DNA from: Phycisphaerales bacterium PN19_bin_20
Lineage (GTDB): Bacteria; Planctomycetota; Phycisphaerae; Phycisphaerales; UBA1924
Reading direction: 5' to 3'
Assembly (NCBI GenBank): GCA_021173225.1
Contig: JAJOLK010000009.1
Span: 62,001-126,000, forward strand
Length of the DNA stretch: 64,000 nucleotides
Positions 1-11,834 of the stretch are shown one piece after another. Positions within the stretch are counted from its first letter, which is position 1, and each line of letters starts with the position of its first letter. The notes beneath the pieces were generated by a model that was given only the letters and a program-made list of their open reading frames with translations, had not been told where the DNA came from and searched no databases. Both the position numbers and the translations under genes were made by a program.

Positions 1-297
1 TTTGCAGCCCAGACCCCGGCTGTCAAGGGCGAGGGCCCGCAGGCCGTCGCGGTCATGCTGATTGACCAGGACGGGAAGGCCGGGCAGTTCTTCGCGCGTG
101 ACTTGCCGCAGAACACCCCGCTGACGCTCTCAGTGGTCTCGCCCGACGGCAAAGTGCGAACGGCGGTGCTGAGCTTCGTAGCGACCGACACCCGCGCAAC
201 CCAGCAACTGGCCGACATGGCCATCCCCGACGGGGCGTGGATCGAGCTGCACGCCTCGGCCGAGCAGGCCCCGCTGCTGAAGAGCTTCAATCTTTAA
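1..297 (+). CDS. C-terminal end of an unidentified protein (cut by window start)
   Basis: The frame is open from the first base and ends with TAA at 295-297, so only the last 98 residues are visible. A Met lies at 55, but coding-like sequence continues upstream of it, so this is probably not the true start. The visible part is a mixed, soluble-looking sequence without Cys, membrane segment or a motif I recognise; it contains two short DG turns (IDQDGK, SPDGKV). I assign no function. A tandem repeat follows directly downstream. Confidence 0.55.
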   Translation, partial: FAAQTPAVKGEGPQAVAVMLIDQDGKAGQFFARDLPQNTPLTLSVVSPDGKVRTAVLSFVATDTRATQQLADMAIPDGAWIELHASAEQAPLLKSFNL

Positions 298-324
298 GTG
301 GGCTCTGAGCGGGCCAGCGGCAAT

Positions 325-394
325 GGGCCATCGGCGAAGGGGCATCGGCGAAGGGGCATCGGCGAAGGGGCATCGGCGAAGGGGCATCGGCAAT
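325..394. repeat. 14-bp tandem repeat, about five units
   Basis: The unit GGGGCATCGGCGAA occurs three times exactly (339-380), with a variant first unit (325-338) and a partial last one (381-394). It lies between the end of the first gene and the 3' end of the Nudix gene on the other strand. No spacers are present, so it is a minisatellite and not a CRISPR array. Confidence 0.85.
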
Positions 395-430
395 GTGCGA
401 TGGGCGTGCGCCGCGGTGACAGGCGGGCGG

Positions 431-919
431 TCAGGCTGCCAGTTGCTTGCCGATGACGACCTTGGCCAGCAGGCCAAGCAGGCGGCGGAGCGACTCATCA
501 TCGACCAGCTCAAGAGCCTCGCGCAGGCTGGCCCAGCGGCGTTGCCGGCGGTGGTCCTCGGGCCACACACGCGCGAGCTCATCAACCCACACGGGCACGA
601 CGCCGATGCTGATCTCGGTGCCGTCGCGGCGCTTGCGGAGCCAGTGCCCGAGGGTTTCTTCACCAGCGTGGGGCGTGACGTAGCCGTGGACGCCAGCCTC
701 TTCCCAGGCCTCTTGCAGGGCGGTGGTGGCGAGGTTCTGCCCGGGCTCAATCTGGCCCTTGGGCAGGATCCATCGTCCACGGCTGCTGGTAACCAGCAGG
801 ACGCGCAGCACGCCGGCGGCGTCGAGGCGGTAACAGAGCGCCGCGGCTTGGTCTGCCGGTGATGTCCACCTTGACGCCTGCTGCGGCTCGCGTCCTTGCG
901 GGCCGTGGTCGTTACTCAT
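431..919 (-). CDS. Nudix hydrolase
   Basis: 162 residues from the ATG at 919. The frame is open further upstream to 1072, but that part is low-complexity and unlike the family. Residues 50-77 hold WILPKGQIEPG followed by the Nudix helix ending QEAWEEAGV; this resembles the diadenosine-polyphosphate/diphosphoinositol phosphohydrolase subgroup, which hydrolyses nucleoside diphosphates linked to another group. The metal-binding glutamates E70, E73 and E74 are present, but two consensus positions of the box are Gln (Q61 for Glu, Q69 for Arg). The start lacks a clear Shine-Dalgarno sequence. It stands alone and diverges from greA. The substrate cannot be told from sequence. Confidence 0.85.
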   Translation of the reverse strand: MSNDHGPQGREPQQASRWTSPADQAAALCYRLDAAGVLRVLLVTSSRGRWILPKGQIEPGQNLATTALQEAWEEAGVHGYVTPHAGEETLGHWLRKRRDGTEISIGVVPVWVDELARVWPEDHRRQRRWASLREALELVDDESLRRLLGLLAKVVIGKQLAA

Positions 920-1207
920 GGATAGTTTATCGGCGTGCGGGGGTGGGGAATCAACAATCAAGGTTGGTCGGGTGTGTTGTCTGTCGGTCGTGTGGGTGTC
1001 GGGGGCGTGCTGGCGGGGCTTGTCGCGCTGGGCGGGGCTGGTTTGGCGGGCCTGGTTTGGCGAGCTCCTCACTGGGCTTGGCGGGTGCTATCTTCATCGA
1101 AGTGCGGGCGATGGCGCGGTGCGTGAAGAGTTTGTGAAGGCTGGTGTGTGGCGCGGCCCGCGGGGGCGCGCGGCCCGAGGCCGGTGGCGTCAGCAAGGAA
1201 CCGTCCA

Positions 1208-1672
1208 GTGGAAATGGTGACCAAGGCCGAGAAAGAGCGGATCGAGGCTCGCCTCAAGGCGCTGGTGGACAACCGCGGGTTCGTGGTCAACAAGATCGCC
1301 GAGGCGCGTGCGCTCGGTGACTTGCGTGAGAACGGCGACTACCACGCGGCCCGCGAGCAGCAGGGCATGGAGGAGGCGGAGATCCGCCGTCTGACCGAGC
1401 GGCTTGGCTCGGTGAACGTGGTAGACGGTGCGCAGAAGTTCACCGGGATCGTGTTCATCGGCGCGACGGTGAAGCTGCGCGAGGTTGGCAGCGACGAGGA
1501 AGAGCTGTTCAAGCTGGTGGGTGAGAGCAGCGGTACGGTGAGCGCGGAGGTGTTTGAGGTGACCGCGACAAGCCCGATGGGCGAGGCATTGATGAAGGCG
1601 CGGGTTGGCGAGGTCGTGGCTGTCCGCTTGCCACGCGGCACCAAGAAGTTCGAGATCCGCGAGATTATTTAG
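1208..1672 (+). CDS. greA: Transcription elongation factor GreA
   Basis: About 155 residues. The N-terminal coiled-coil domain contains the family signature [18 protein letters not shown], whose acidic tip (D and E of GDLREN) enters the RNA polymerase secondary channel and stimulates cleavage of backtracked RNA. The C-terminal FKBP-like domain ends with the usual [11 protein letters not shown] chose the GTG at 1208 because AAGGAA lies 7 bases upstream; an ATG two codons later (1214) is the alternative. The gene stands alone, with aldolase convergent downstream. Confidence 0.93.
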   Translation: MEMVTKAEKERIEARLKALVDNRGFVVNKIAEARALGDLRENGDYHAAREQQGMEEAEIRRLTERLGSVNVVDGAQKFTGIVFIGATVKLREVGSDEEELFKLVGESSGTVSAEVFEVTATSPMGEALMKARVGEVVAVRLPRGTKKFEIREII

Positions 1673-1995
1673 GGCCGTCGGGGCCGGGCCGTGCATCGCG
1701 CAATCGACCCTGTGACCAAGCACGCAAGCCCCGGCCGCTCACAGACCGTCGCCACCTTGACGACCGGCTCAAGCCGTCGCACGGCGGAGCCTCTTGGCGA
1801 CCTTGGCGGCGAGCTGTGGCTGATGCCAGTTGGGGTGCTGAGCCACGACGTTTGCGACCATCAATTGCCGCCCCGCCTCGCAGAGCTCGTCAACCATGGC
1901 ACAGGCCGCCACGGCGCGTCGTGAAGGGGTGCATGCTGCCCGGGCGCTGGTTGGGCGGGAATGGGCTGGTCAATTTCGCGTTGTCGGCGGGAGGC
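1673..1995. other. Intergenic stretch between convergent greA and aldolase genes
   Basis: About 320 bases without a supportable gene. Short open frames exist on both strands but show no ribosome site and no recognisable protein. I see no clear hairpin followed by a T run and no RNA gene. Confidence 0.5.
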
Positions 1996-3189
<1,194 letters not shown>

Positions 3190-3403
3190 TGGGTTGTGCT
3201 CCGTAACTGGCGGTTGAAAGGTTGGATCTTGATGTTTCCGGACCCGCGCGCCGGCTGGTGCCGGGCACACAGGCTGCAAGCTTGGGCCCAGCGGGGGCCT
3301 AGGCGGCCCATTCTACATGCCCGGGGCGGGTCACTCCAGCCCGGGCACGCCGGGCGGCTCGTATACTTCAGTTCCCATCGAAACGCCCTTGCGAGCAGAC
3401 CCC

Positions 3404-5302
<1,899 letters not shown>

Positions 5303-5334
5303 GACACGGCTTACCCGAGCCGTATCATTCGCGG

Positions 5335-5646
5335 ATGCGCTCGGCGCTGGCCAACAAGCTTAAAACAGTCCGCGAGGTCGCGGCCCGCCTTGGCGTTCGC
5401 TCGCTGGCGGCCTTTGGTTCGGTGCTTCGCGATGACTTCGACCCAATCCGTTCTGACATCGACTTGATCGTGGACTTTGGCGGGGCCGACCTTGGCCCGT
5501 GGATGCGCCGATACTTCGAGCTGCAGCGCGAGCTTGAGAGCGTGCTGGGCTTCCATGTTGACCTGATGCTCGAGGGCAGCCAACTCAACCCGTTCGTCCG
5601 AGCGACCGTGGAGCGCGGTCGGGCATCCCTCTATGTCGCTGCGTGA
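5335..5646 (+). CDS. MNT-type nucleotidyltransferase, candidate antitoxin (MntA-like)
   Basis: 103 residues from the ATG at 5335. Minimal nucleotidyltransferase fold: FGSV at 27-30 followed by DIDLIVDF at 41-48, giving the GS and DxD metal-binding motif. The gap between Ser29 and Asp41 is 11 residues, one more than the common GSX10DXD. It overlaps the downstream HEPN gene by 14 bases, the usual arrangement of MntA/HepT pairs, in which MntA AMPylates a tyrosine of HepT and so neutralises it. It starts 32 bases after the mutase gene, so it may be co-transcribed. Confidence 0.85.
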   Translation: MRSALANKLKTVREVAARLGVRSLAAFGSVLRDDFDPIRSDIDLIVDFGGADLGPWMRRYFELQRELESVLGFHVDLMLEGSQLNPFVRATVERGRASLYVAA

Positions 5647-5989
5647 CCGCCGAGCTTGGCTGACCGATCTGGTTGACGCGGCCGACCTGCCAGCCAAAGT
5701 CGTTGCTCGCACCGGCACCGTCGAGCGGTACGGCGTCGACCCCGAGGCTCGCGCCGTTGTCGAGCGGCAGCTCGAGGTCGTCGCCGAGTGCCTTCGACGC
5801 CTCTTGCAGGCAGAGCCCGGTCTTGCGCTGGTCTTCTACGACGCCCGTGAGGTGATCGCGCTGCGGAACATCATCGCGCACGGCTACCGCCTGCTGCACC
5901 ACGACGAAGTCTTCAAGGCCTCGCAGCGTGATCTGCCGGGGCTGCGCGCTCGCGCAGCGGAGCTCCTCGACCAGTCGGACGCGCAATGA
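5633..5989 (+). CDS. HEPN domain protein (DUF86), candidate toxin (HepT-like)
   Basis: 118 residues. Alpha-helical HEPN protein with the RNase signature R78-N-I-I-A-H83-G-Y85, that is RX4HXY. In characterised HepT toxins Arg and His form the RNase site and the Tyr is AMPylated by the partner. The ATG lies inside the 3' end of the nucleotidyltransferase gene (14-base overlap), so translation is probably coupled. Together they form a type VII toxin-antitoxin candidate; alternatively a nucleotide-modifying pair with another role. Confidence 0.85.
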   Translation: MSLRDRRAWLTDLVDAADLPAKVVARTGTVERYGVDPEARAVVERQLEVVAECLRRLLQAEPGLALVFYDAREVIALRNIIAHGYRLLHHDEVFKASQRDLPGLRARAAELLDQSDAQ

Positions 5990-6026
5990 CGACGCAGCTG
6001 AACATCGGCCGCAGGGACGGCTTGCG

Positions 6027-6563
6027 TCACAACGCGCGACCTCGCTCTTCCGCCTGCTCCGCATCCGCCGCCAGCATGTCGCTATAGCTCAGGCTGACCA
6101 GCTCGCCCATCACCGGCCCGAAGGCCTGGCGAATCAGTTGCACCGTCTGGTGGCAGAGCTCAACAGGGCTCGTCGGCGTCACCAGCGCTTCAAGCTCCAT
6201 GAACGTCCCGAGCCCCTCGACCTGGTCGAGGTGGATCCGCACCCCTGAGTGCATCCAGACTTCACGAACCTTCCGCACCACGACCCATGTCGGCAGCTCA
6301 AGGCTCCCAAAGTGCGCCCGCGCCTGCTCAAGGCTGTAGATGTTGAAACGGCTCACGCGGGCACGCGCGGCGTTGTCACGGTGGTAGTAGATGTACTCTG
6401 TCGGGTGCCCGGCCGTCTCGCGACGCTTGAGCCGTCCGTCGGCCAGACGAAAGTACGTGTCGGTCTGATGCAGCGTCTCGGCCAGCGTGGCGCGGACGCG
6501 CCGGCACAAGACCCGGGCCAGGTCCAGGTCTCGAAGCTCGGCCTTGAACTCAACGTTCTGCAT
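6027..6563 (-). CDS. CYTH domain protein, class IV adenylate cyclase-like (CyaB)
   Basis: 178 residues. CYTH/triphosphate tunnel fold: N-terminal NVEFKAEL corresponds to the metal/phosphate motif (N3-x-E5-x-K7, with Asn for the first Glu as is common in the CyaB branch), then alternating charged strands (YFRLADGRLKRRE, VVVRKVREVW) and LGTFMELEAL. Members bind triphosphates; activities include adenylate cyclase, thiamine triphosphatase and polyphosphatase, and sequence alone does not decide here. The 3' end converges on the HEPN gene at a distance of 37 bases. The ATG is preceded by GGGGCAG. Confidence 0.8.
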   Translation of the reverse strand: MQNVEFKAELRDLDLARVLCRRVRATLAETLHQTDTYFRLADGRLKRRETAGHPTEYIYYHRDNAARARVSRFNIYSLEQARAHFGSLELPTWVVVRKVREVWMHSGVRIHLDQVEGLGTFMELEALVTPTSPVELCHQTVQLIRQAFGPVMGELVSLSYSDMLAADAEQAEERGRAL

Positions 6564-6833
6564 CTCTGCCCCAGCATCGGCTCAATCCGCGCCGCCAGCC
6601 CGCGACCAACCGTCACCCACCTAGCCCCACGCCCGGGTGGGCCTCCTGCGCGGGCCCGGCGCGCAAGAAACGTCCGAGAGGTCGCAACCGACAGGCTTGT
6701 TGATGCTTTATCAATGATAGGGTTCTGTCCGGTCAAGGGTCGCTATACTGGCGAGAGTCGCCGGTGTTCGGCGACATCGGCACCCGCCATCACCGCGACG
6801 CGAAGCGAAGCACGCTGCACCTGGAGCACCATC

Positions 6834-7340
6834 ATGGCCGGCAACTACAACAAGGTTTTGCTGCTGGGCAACCTGACCCGTGACATCGAGCTCAAGCACA
6901 CCCCCAGCAACATGGCGATTGGCAAGATCGGGCTGGCCGTGAACCGGCGCTGGGTCTCGCCCGACGGCGAGAAGAAGGAAGAGGTTACGTTCGTGGACTG
7001 CGAGGCCTTCGGCAAGACCGCCGAGACGATGGCCAAGTACCTTTCCAAGGGCAAGAGCGTCTTCATCGAGGGCCGTCTGAAGCTGGACCAGTGGGACGAC
7101 AAGACCGACGGGACCAAGCGCTCAAAGCTCAAGGTCGTCGTCGACAACTTCCAGTTCGTTGAGAGCGCTGGCGCTGGCGGCGGCGGTGGTGGTGGTGGCG
7201 CGTCACGCAGCAGTAGCGGCGAGTACGACGGCGGTGGTGGTGGGGGTGATGACGCCCCGCGCCCGCAGGTCAAGACCCGCCCGGCGGCCCGCCCGCAGCC
7301 CTCAGCGCCCGAGATTACCGAAGACGACATCCCTTTCTGA
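6834..7340 (+). CDS. ssb: Single-stranded DNA-binding protein
   Basis: 168 residues from the ATG at 6834, GGAG 7 bases upstream; the frame is open far upstream but not coding-like. The OB fold spans residues 1-110 (NKVLLLGNLTRDIELKHTP, WDDKTDGTKRSKLKVVVDNFQF). A Gly/Ser/Arg-rich flexible linker and the acidic tip DDIPF, which recruits repair and replication partners, follow. It precedes rplI, a remnant of the common rpsF-ssb-rpsR-rplI cluster, but rpsF and rpsR are not here. Confidence 0.96.
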   Translation: MAGNYNKVLLLGNLTRDIELKHTPSNMAIGKIGLAVNRRWVSPDGEKKEEVTFVDCEAFGKTAETMAKYLSKGKSVFIEGRLKLDQWDDKTDGTKRSKLKVVVDNFQFVESAGAGGGGGGGGASRSSSGEYDGGGGGGDDAPRPQVKTRPAARPQPSAPEITEDDIPF

Positions 7341-7505
7341 ACGCCACGGCGGGCCAAGAGTGGCCTGGCGGGCTATCATCTCGGCCCGTTGCGGCCCGGT
7401 TTTTGGCACGTGCCAGAGGCTTTGGGCTGCTAACTCTCTCGTGATCGACCACGGCACCTCGGCGGAAACGCCCGTGCCAGGCCGACGCGGAAAGGACAGC
7501 CACGC

Positions 7506-8303
7506 ATGGCTCGCAATCTCCAGGTTCTGCTCTTGAGCAACGTTGACGGCACCGGCATCGTCGGTGACGTGGTCCCGGTGCGCAAGGGCTTCTTCCGCAA
7601 CTATCTGGCACCCCGCGGCATCGCCACGGCGCCCAATGAGAAGCTCATCAACGAGCTGCAGCTCAAGCGTAAGGACGCCATCAAGCTGCTGGCCACACAG
7701 CGCAAGAGCCGTGAGGAGCTGATCGCCAAGCTCTCGGGCGCGACGCTGTCGCTGGTGCGTTCGTGCAACGACGTGGGCATCCTGTACGCCGCGGTGACGC
7801 AGCAGGAGATCGCCGACGAGCTGGCGAAGGCGGGCTTTAAGGGTGTGCTTGACCGCGAGGTGCGTCTGGCCCAGCCGATCAAGCGCGTGGGCGATTACGC
7901 CGTGAGCGTGAAGTTTAGCATGACGTCGATCCCCGATGAGGACGGCAAGGGCAAGGCGGCGGAGGCCGCGAGCCTTGAGGCCGAGATCAAGATCCACGTC
8001 AAGCCCGACCGCGAGCTTGAGATGTCGCGCCGCGAGCGTGAGGCCGCCGAGGAGGCCGCCGCGGGCAGCCAGGGCGAGAAGCGTCAGAAGGACAAGGGCG
8101 CGACGTTCGCGACCGAGAAGCCCGGCGGGAAGGACGAGATGGATGCGGCTGTGGCCGCCCCCAAGGCGCCCAAAGCCGAAAGAGCTGAGAAGTCTGACAG
8201 GCCTGCTAAGGGCTCCAAGGGCGGGAAGTCTGACAAGGGTGACCGGGGTGAAAAGTCTCCGAAGGTTGAGAAGGACGAGCGGGCTATCAAGAAGGGCTGG
8301 TAA
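7506..8303 (+). CDS. rplI: Large ribosomal subunit protein bL9 with long charged C-terminal extension
   Basis: 265 residues, against about 150 in most bacteria. Residues 1-50 are the rRNA-binding N domain (VLLLSNVDGTGIVGDVVPVRKGFFRNYLAPRGIA), then the long connecting helix and the C domain (to about 160). The last 100 or so residues are a Lys/Glu/Ala/Gly-rich tail with repeated KSDKGDRG and PKAPKAE-like pieces, probably disordered. The ATG has AAAGGA 9 bases upstream. A 165-base gap separates it from ssb, and a strong hairpin follows. Confidence 0.95.
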   Translation: MARNLQVLLLSNVDGTGIVGDVVPVRKGFFRNYLAPRGIATAPNEKLINELQLKRKDAIKLLATQRKSREELIAKLSGATLSLVRSCNDVGILYAAVTQQEIADELAKAGFKGVLDREVRLAQPIKRVGDYAVSVKFSMTSIPDEDGKGKAAEAASLEAEIKIHVKPDRELEMSRREREAAEEAAAGSQGEKRQKDKGATFATEKPGGKDEMDAAVAAPKAPKAERAEKSDRPAKGSKGGKSDKGDRGEKSPKVEKDERAIKKGW

Positions 8304-8359
8304 GCCCCTAAGGTCTGTTTCGGGGCCCTTTCAGTGGGCCCTGTGAGTGATCAAACTAT

Positions 8360-8399
8360 CGGCGGCGTGCCCTTGGGGGTGCGCCGCCGTTGTCATTTT
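8360..8399 (+). terminator. Rho-independent terminator after rplI
   Basis: CGGCGGCG at 8360-8367 pairs with CGCCGCCG at 8382-8389 (8 GC pairs, 14-base loop), followed by TTGTCATTTT. It lies 56 bases after the bL9 stop. A second GGGCCC hairpin lies just upstream near 8322-8343. Confidence 0.7.
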
Positions 8400-8517
8400 G
8401 GCCAAGGGCGAGCCGAGGGCACGGCGATCACTCTAAGTGCGGCAGTCTTAGAGCAATCAGCCCCCTGCGAGCCCGTTGTGCCGATAGTCTGTAGGCCGTA
8501 GCAGGAGGCGATAGAAC

Positions 8518-10134
8518 ATGTTCAACCGCAGCCAAGGCAAGCTCGAAAGTCGGCAGGCTGGTTCGGTGTCGCCCGGCGGCGCAGGGCAGGTTGCGCCCGC
8601 GGCCCCGCCGCTTGCGGGCCGTCGCCCGCCAACGCCCTCGCTCGAGCCACTGGCGGCCAGCGAGTTCACCTTCGACCACGCGCGGCACCTGATATGGCGG
8701 GCGGGGTTCGGCGGTTCGCCGGCGCAGATCCAAACCCTGACGCGCTGGGGGCTTGACAAGAGCCTGGACATGCTGCTGAACTTTGAAAAGGTCGCCGACG
8801 AGCCGGTCGGGCCCGAGCTGTTCAAGGCCGACGTGATCCGCCCGCGGACGCAAGACGAGCGTGATCGGCAGCGTCGCGCGGCGCGCGAGCGTGACGAGGA
8901 CACGCTGGCGGAGTTCCGCCTGAAGGTGCAGCAGCGCGAGCGCGAGGACCGCGACCAGATGCGTCGGCTTCAGCAGTGGTGGCTGACGCGGATGGTCGAG
9001 ACGCCGCGGCCGCTGCAAGAGAAGCTTGTGCTGTTCTGGCACGGGCACTTCGCGACCAACTACCGGACGATCGAGGACAGCTACCACATGTTCGCGCAGA
9101 ATCGCCTGTTCCGCCAGCACGCGGCGGGCAAGTTCAGCGAGCTTCTGCGGGCGATAATCCGCGACCCAGCGATGCTGGCGTATTTGGACAACAACGACAG
9201 CCGCAAGGCCAAGCCCAACGAGAACCTTGCGCGCGAGATCATGGAGCTGTTCGCGCTTGGCGCGGGCAACTACACCGAGCGTGACATCAAGGAGGGTGCC
9301 CGCGCGCTGACGGGCTACACCTTCCGTGACGACGAGTTCTACTTCGACAAGCCCAACCACGATACCGGTAGCAAGAACATCCTGGGGTCCAACGGCGGGA
9401 TTGACGGCGACGGGTTCGTCGATGCGATCTTGCGCCAGCCCGCGTGCGCAACGTTCATCACCACCAAGCTGTACCGGTTCTTTGCCCACGACTACCCGAC
9501 GGGCGACAAGCCCTTTGACGCCGCGGCGGGCAGGGTGATTAAAGATTTGGCCGACCGCTTCCGCGCGGACTACGACGTAGAAAAGCTGCTGCGGCGCCTG
9601 CTTTCGAGCCGGCACTTCTACGACGGGCGGCTGCGCGGCGAGCAGATCAAGAGCCCGGTGCAACTGATCGCCGGCGCGGTCCGCAGCCTGCGCGTGCCGC
9701 CGCGAGACCTGGGCGTGCTGACTGACGCCTCGGACCGGATGGGCCAGTCGATCTTCTTCCCGCCCAGCGTGAAGGGTTGGGACGGCGGGCGGTCGTGGAT
9801 CAACACCAGCACGATGTTCGTGCGCCAGAATCTGATGGTCTTCCTGCTGACCGGGCGGCGGCCACAAGGGCGCGACGGGCTGGCCGACCGCGAACGCTTT
9901 GACGTCACGTCCTTGCTGCGCGAGCTAGGTGATGCGCTGCCCAACGCGGGCACGTCGGCGAGTAGCAAGGAGCAGCTCGACGCGCTGTGCCGGTTTGTGC
10001 TGGGCACGCCCGAGCCCACCGGGCGGGCCGTGCTTGACAAGTTCATCGCCGACCGCGGCGGGGCGCTGAGTGAGAAGAACCTTGGCGATGCGCTCCTGCT
10101 GCTGACGGCGATGCCCGAGTATCAGTTGTGCTAG
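8518..10134 (+). CDS. DUF1800 domain protein
   Basis: 538 residues from an ATG with AGGAGG 9 bases upstream. The sequence matches the DUF1800 family common in planctomycetes: DHARHLIWRAGFGGSPAQI near the N-terminus, WWLTRMVETPRPLQEKLVLFWHGHFAT, NENLAREIMELFALG, GYTFRDDEFYF and PPSVKGWDGGRSWINTST. No signal peptide is visible. DUF1800 and DUF1501 genes nearly always occur as a pair, as here; the biochemical role is not established. The downstream DUF1501 partner starts about 130 bases later. Confidence 0.93.
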   Translation: MFNRSQGKLESRQAGSVSPGGAGQVAPAAPPLAGRRPPTPSLEPLAASEFTFDHARHLIWRAGFGGSPAQIQTLTRWGLDKSLDMLLNFEKVADEPVGPELFKADVIRPRTQDERDRQRRAARERDEDTLAEFRLKVQQREREDRDQMRRLQQWWLTRMVETPRPLQEKLVLFWHGHFATNYRTIEDSYHMFAQNRLFRQHAAGKFSELLRAIIRDPAMLAYLDNNDSRKAKPNENLAREIMELFALGAGNYTERDIKEGARALTGYTFRDDEFYFDKPNHDTGSKNILGSNGGIDGDGFVDAILRQPACATFITTKLYRFFAHDYPTGDKPFDAAAGRVIKDLADRFRADYDVEKLLRRLLSSRHFYDGRLRGEQIKSPVQLIAGAVRSLRVPPRDLGVLTDASDRMGQSIFFPPSVKGWDGGRSWINTSTMFVRQNLMVFLLTGRRPQGRDGLADRERFDVTSLLRELGDALPNAGTSASSKEQLDALCRFVLGTPEPTGRAVLDKFIADRGGALSEKNLGDALLLLTAMPEYQLC

Positions 10135-10177
10135 GTAGAGGCAACTGGGAATAGGCAATAGGGATTAGGAGTTGGAT

Positions 10178-10212
10178 GGCGAGTGGCGAGTGGCGAGTGG
10201 CGAGTGGCGAGT
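10178..10212. repeat. 7-bp tandem repeat GGCGAGT, five copies
   Basis: Five exact copies of GGCGAGT between the DUF1800 and DUF1501 genes. The frame across it is open, but the DUF1501 start is placed downstream, so the repeat is taken as intergenic. It may be a slippage-prone tract. Confidence 0.85.
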
Positions 10213-10260
10213 GATTGGTCGCGGTACTTGATCGGCTGGTGGATGTTTGCGAGCGCAACC

Positions 10261-11604
10261 ATGTTTGACGCACAGACAGAGGCCTTCACACGTCGGCAGT
10301 TCCTCGGTGGCAGCCTGACGCTCGCCGCGGCGAGCATGGCGGTGCCGGCGTTCTTGCAGCGCTCGGCCCTGGGCTTGCCGCAGGCGGGGCCCGGCATGAC
10401 CAGCATCCCGGGCGTGCCCGAGGAGCGGATCATCGTCGTGCTGCAGCTCTCGGGCGGCAACGACGGGCTGAACACCGTCATTCCGCTGGGCCAGAGCGCG
10501 TATTACAAAGCCCGTCCGTCGATCGCGATTGCCGAAGCCAAGGCGCTGCGACTGGGTGGCGAGGCCGTGGGCCTGCACCCGGCGATGACGGGGTTCAAAG
10601 AGCTCTACGACGAGGGCCTACTGAGCATCGTGCAGGGCGTGGGCTACCCCAACCCCAACCGCTCGCACTTTAAGAGCATGGACATCTGGCACACGGCCGA
10701 TACGACCGCGACGGGCGACGGGTGGCTTGGGCGGTACTTTGACAGCGAGTGTTGCGGCTTTGGCGCGGGTGAGAGCGGCCAGGCCCCGGGCACCGGCGCT
10801 TCGCGTGACATCAAGGCCCCGGTGCAGCCGGGCATCGCGATCGGGCGCGACGCCCCGCTGGCGATGCGCGGGCGGAAGGTGCAGCCGATTGCGTTCGAGA
10901 GCGCGGACTTGTTTCGGTGGACGGGCTCGCTTGAAGACAAAACCCTTGCTTCGTATTACGAGGCGCTGACGAAAGCGGACGCGGGTGCGGCGGGCGAGGT
11001 GGTGGGTGACGCAAACAGCGCGTTCCTGGGTCGCACGGCCCTTGACGCGCAGGTCAGCAGCGATCTGATCCGCAAGGCCGTGGCCGCCAAGCCGCGCATG
11101 ACGTACCCGGGCGGGCCGCTGGCCCAGCAGCTTCAGATGGTCGCGAGCATGATCCACGCGAACCTGCGGACGCGCGTGTATTACGTGAGCCTGGGCGGGT
11201 TTGATACGCACGCGGGCCAGGGTGGTGAGAACGGTCGGCACGCGCAGCTTGTTGGGCAGTTCTCCAGCGCCATTGGCGCGTTCTATAAAGACCTAAAGGC
11301 CCAGGGCAACGACGCGCGGGTGCTGACGATGGTCTTTAGCGAGTTTGGGCGGCGGGTCGGGCAGAACGGGAGCGCCGGGACCGACCACGGGACTGCCGCA
11401 CCGATGTTCCTGATCGGCCCGATGGTCAAGCCCGGTGCGGCCAACGGGCACCCGTCGCTGAAGGACCTGGACGACGGCGACCTGCGGTTCACCGTCGACT
11501 TCCGGAGTGTGTACGCGTCGGTGCTCTCAGGCTGGATGAAGGCCGACGCGGACGCGATCTTGGAAGGTCGCTATCAGCCCGCGCCGGTGCTCAAGAAGGT
11601 CTGA
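10261..11604 (+). CDS. DUF1501 domain protein with Tat signal
   Basis: 447 residues from the ATG at 10261, chosen because it puts the twin-arginine motif TRRQFLGGS at residues 10-18, followed by a hydrophobic stretch (LTLAAASMAVPAFL). The body has family marks: VVLQLSGGNDGLNTVIP, LHPAMTGFKELYDEGLLSIVQGVGYPNPNRSHF, SLGGFDTHAGQ and VFSEFGRRVGQNGSAGTDHGTA, the last two resembling the alkaline-phosphatase-like fold. It is predicted to be exported folded to the periplasm. It is the partner of DUF1800. An upstream ATG at 10243 is less likely. Confidence 0.92.
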   Translation: MFDAQTEAFTRRQFLGGSLTLAAASMAVPAFLQRSALGLPQAGPGMTSIPGVPEERIIVVLQLSGGNDGLNTVIPLGQSAYYKARPSIAIAEAKALRLGGEAVGLHPAMTGFKELYDEGLLSIVQGVGYPNPNRSHFKSMDIWHTADTTATGDGWLGRYFDSECCGFGAGESGQAPGTGASRDIKAPVQPGIAIGRDAPLAMRGRKVQPIAFESADLFRWTGSLEDKTLASYYEALTKADAGAAGEVVGDANSAFLGRTALDAQVSSDLIRKAVAAKPRMTYPGGPLAQQLQMVASMIHANLRTRVYYVSLGGFDTHAGQGGENGRHAQLVGQFSSAIGAFYKDLKAQGNDARVLTMVFSEFGRRVGQNGSAGTDHGTAAPMFLIGPMVKPGAANGHPSLKDLDDGDLRFTVDFRSVYASVLSGWMKADADAILEGRYQPAPVLKKV

Positions 11605-11834
11605 CTTGGCCGGGCCGGGTGGCGGACGCGCGGAGTTCTCCGGCCGGGCGATGAACGCGCTCAGCGCGTGGCTCTGAAGCGTGTGGGCCGTTTCGTCGCT
11701 TCCGTCTATTGCTCATAGGTTCAAGGGTTCATGTGACCGCATGCTGATGTGCAGATTCGCAGATGTGCCTGCCCGCCGCTGCGCGCTGAGGCTTGTGCTG
11801 ATCCCGCGCGGCACGCCCCCCTCTACGCTGGGCC

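Noticed and set aside
325..394. Possible CRISPR array
   Set aside because: Repeat units of 14 bp adjoin without spacers and no cas genes are present.
3280..3403. B12 riboswitch upstream of the mutase gene
   Set aside because: The gap is about 120 bases and I see no B12-box-like sequence; too short for a full cobalamin aptamer.
6744..6749. TATACT as the ssb -10 box
   Set aside because: No acceptable -35 at 16-18 bases upstream and it lies 85 bases from the start; too weak to list.
8428..9867. 479-codon minus-strand frame over the DUF1800 gene
   Set aside because: The DUF1800 reading has a strong ribosome site and family motifs; the reverse frame does not.
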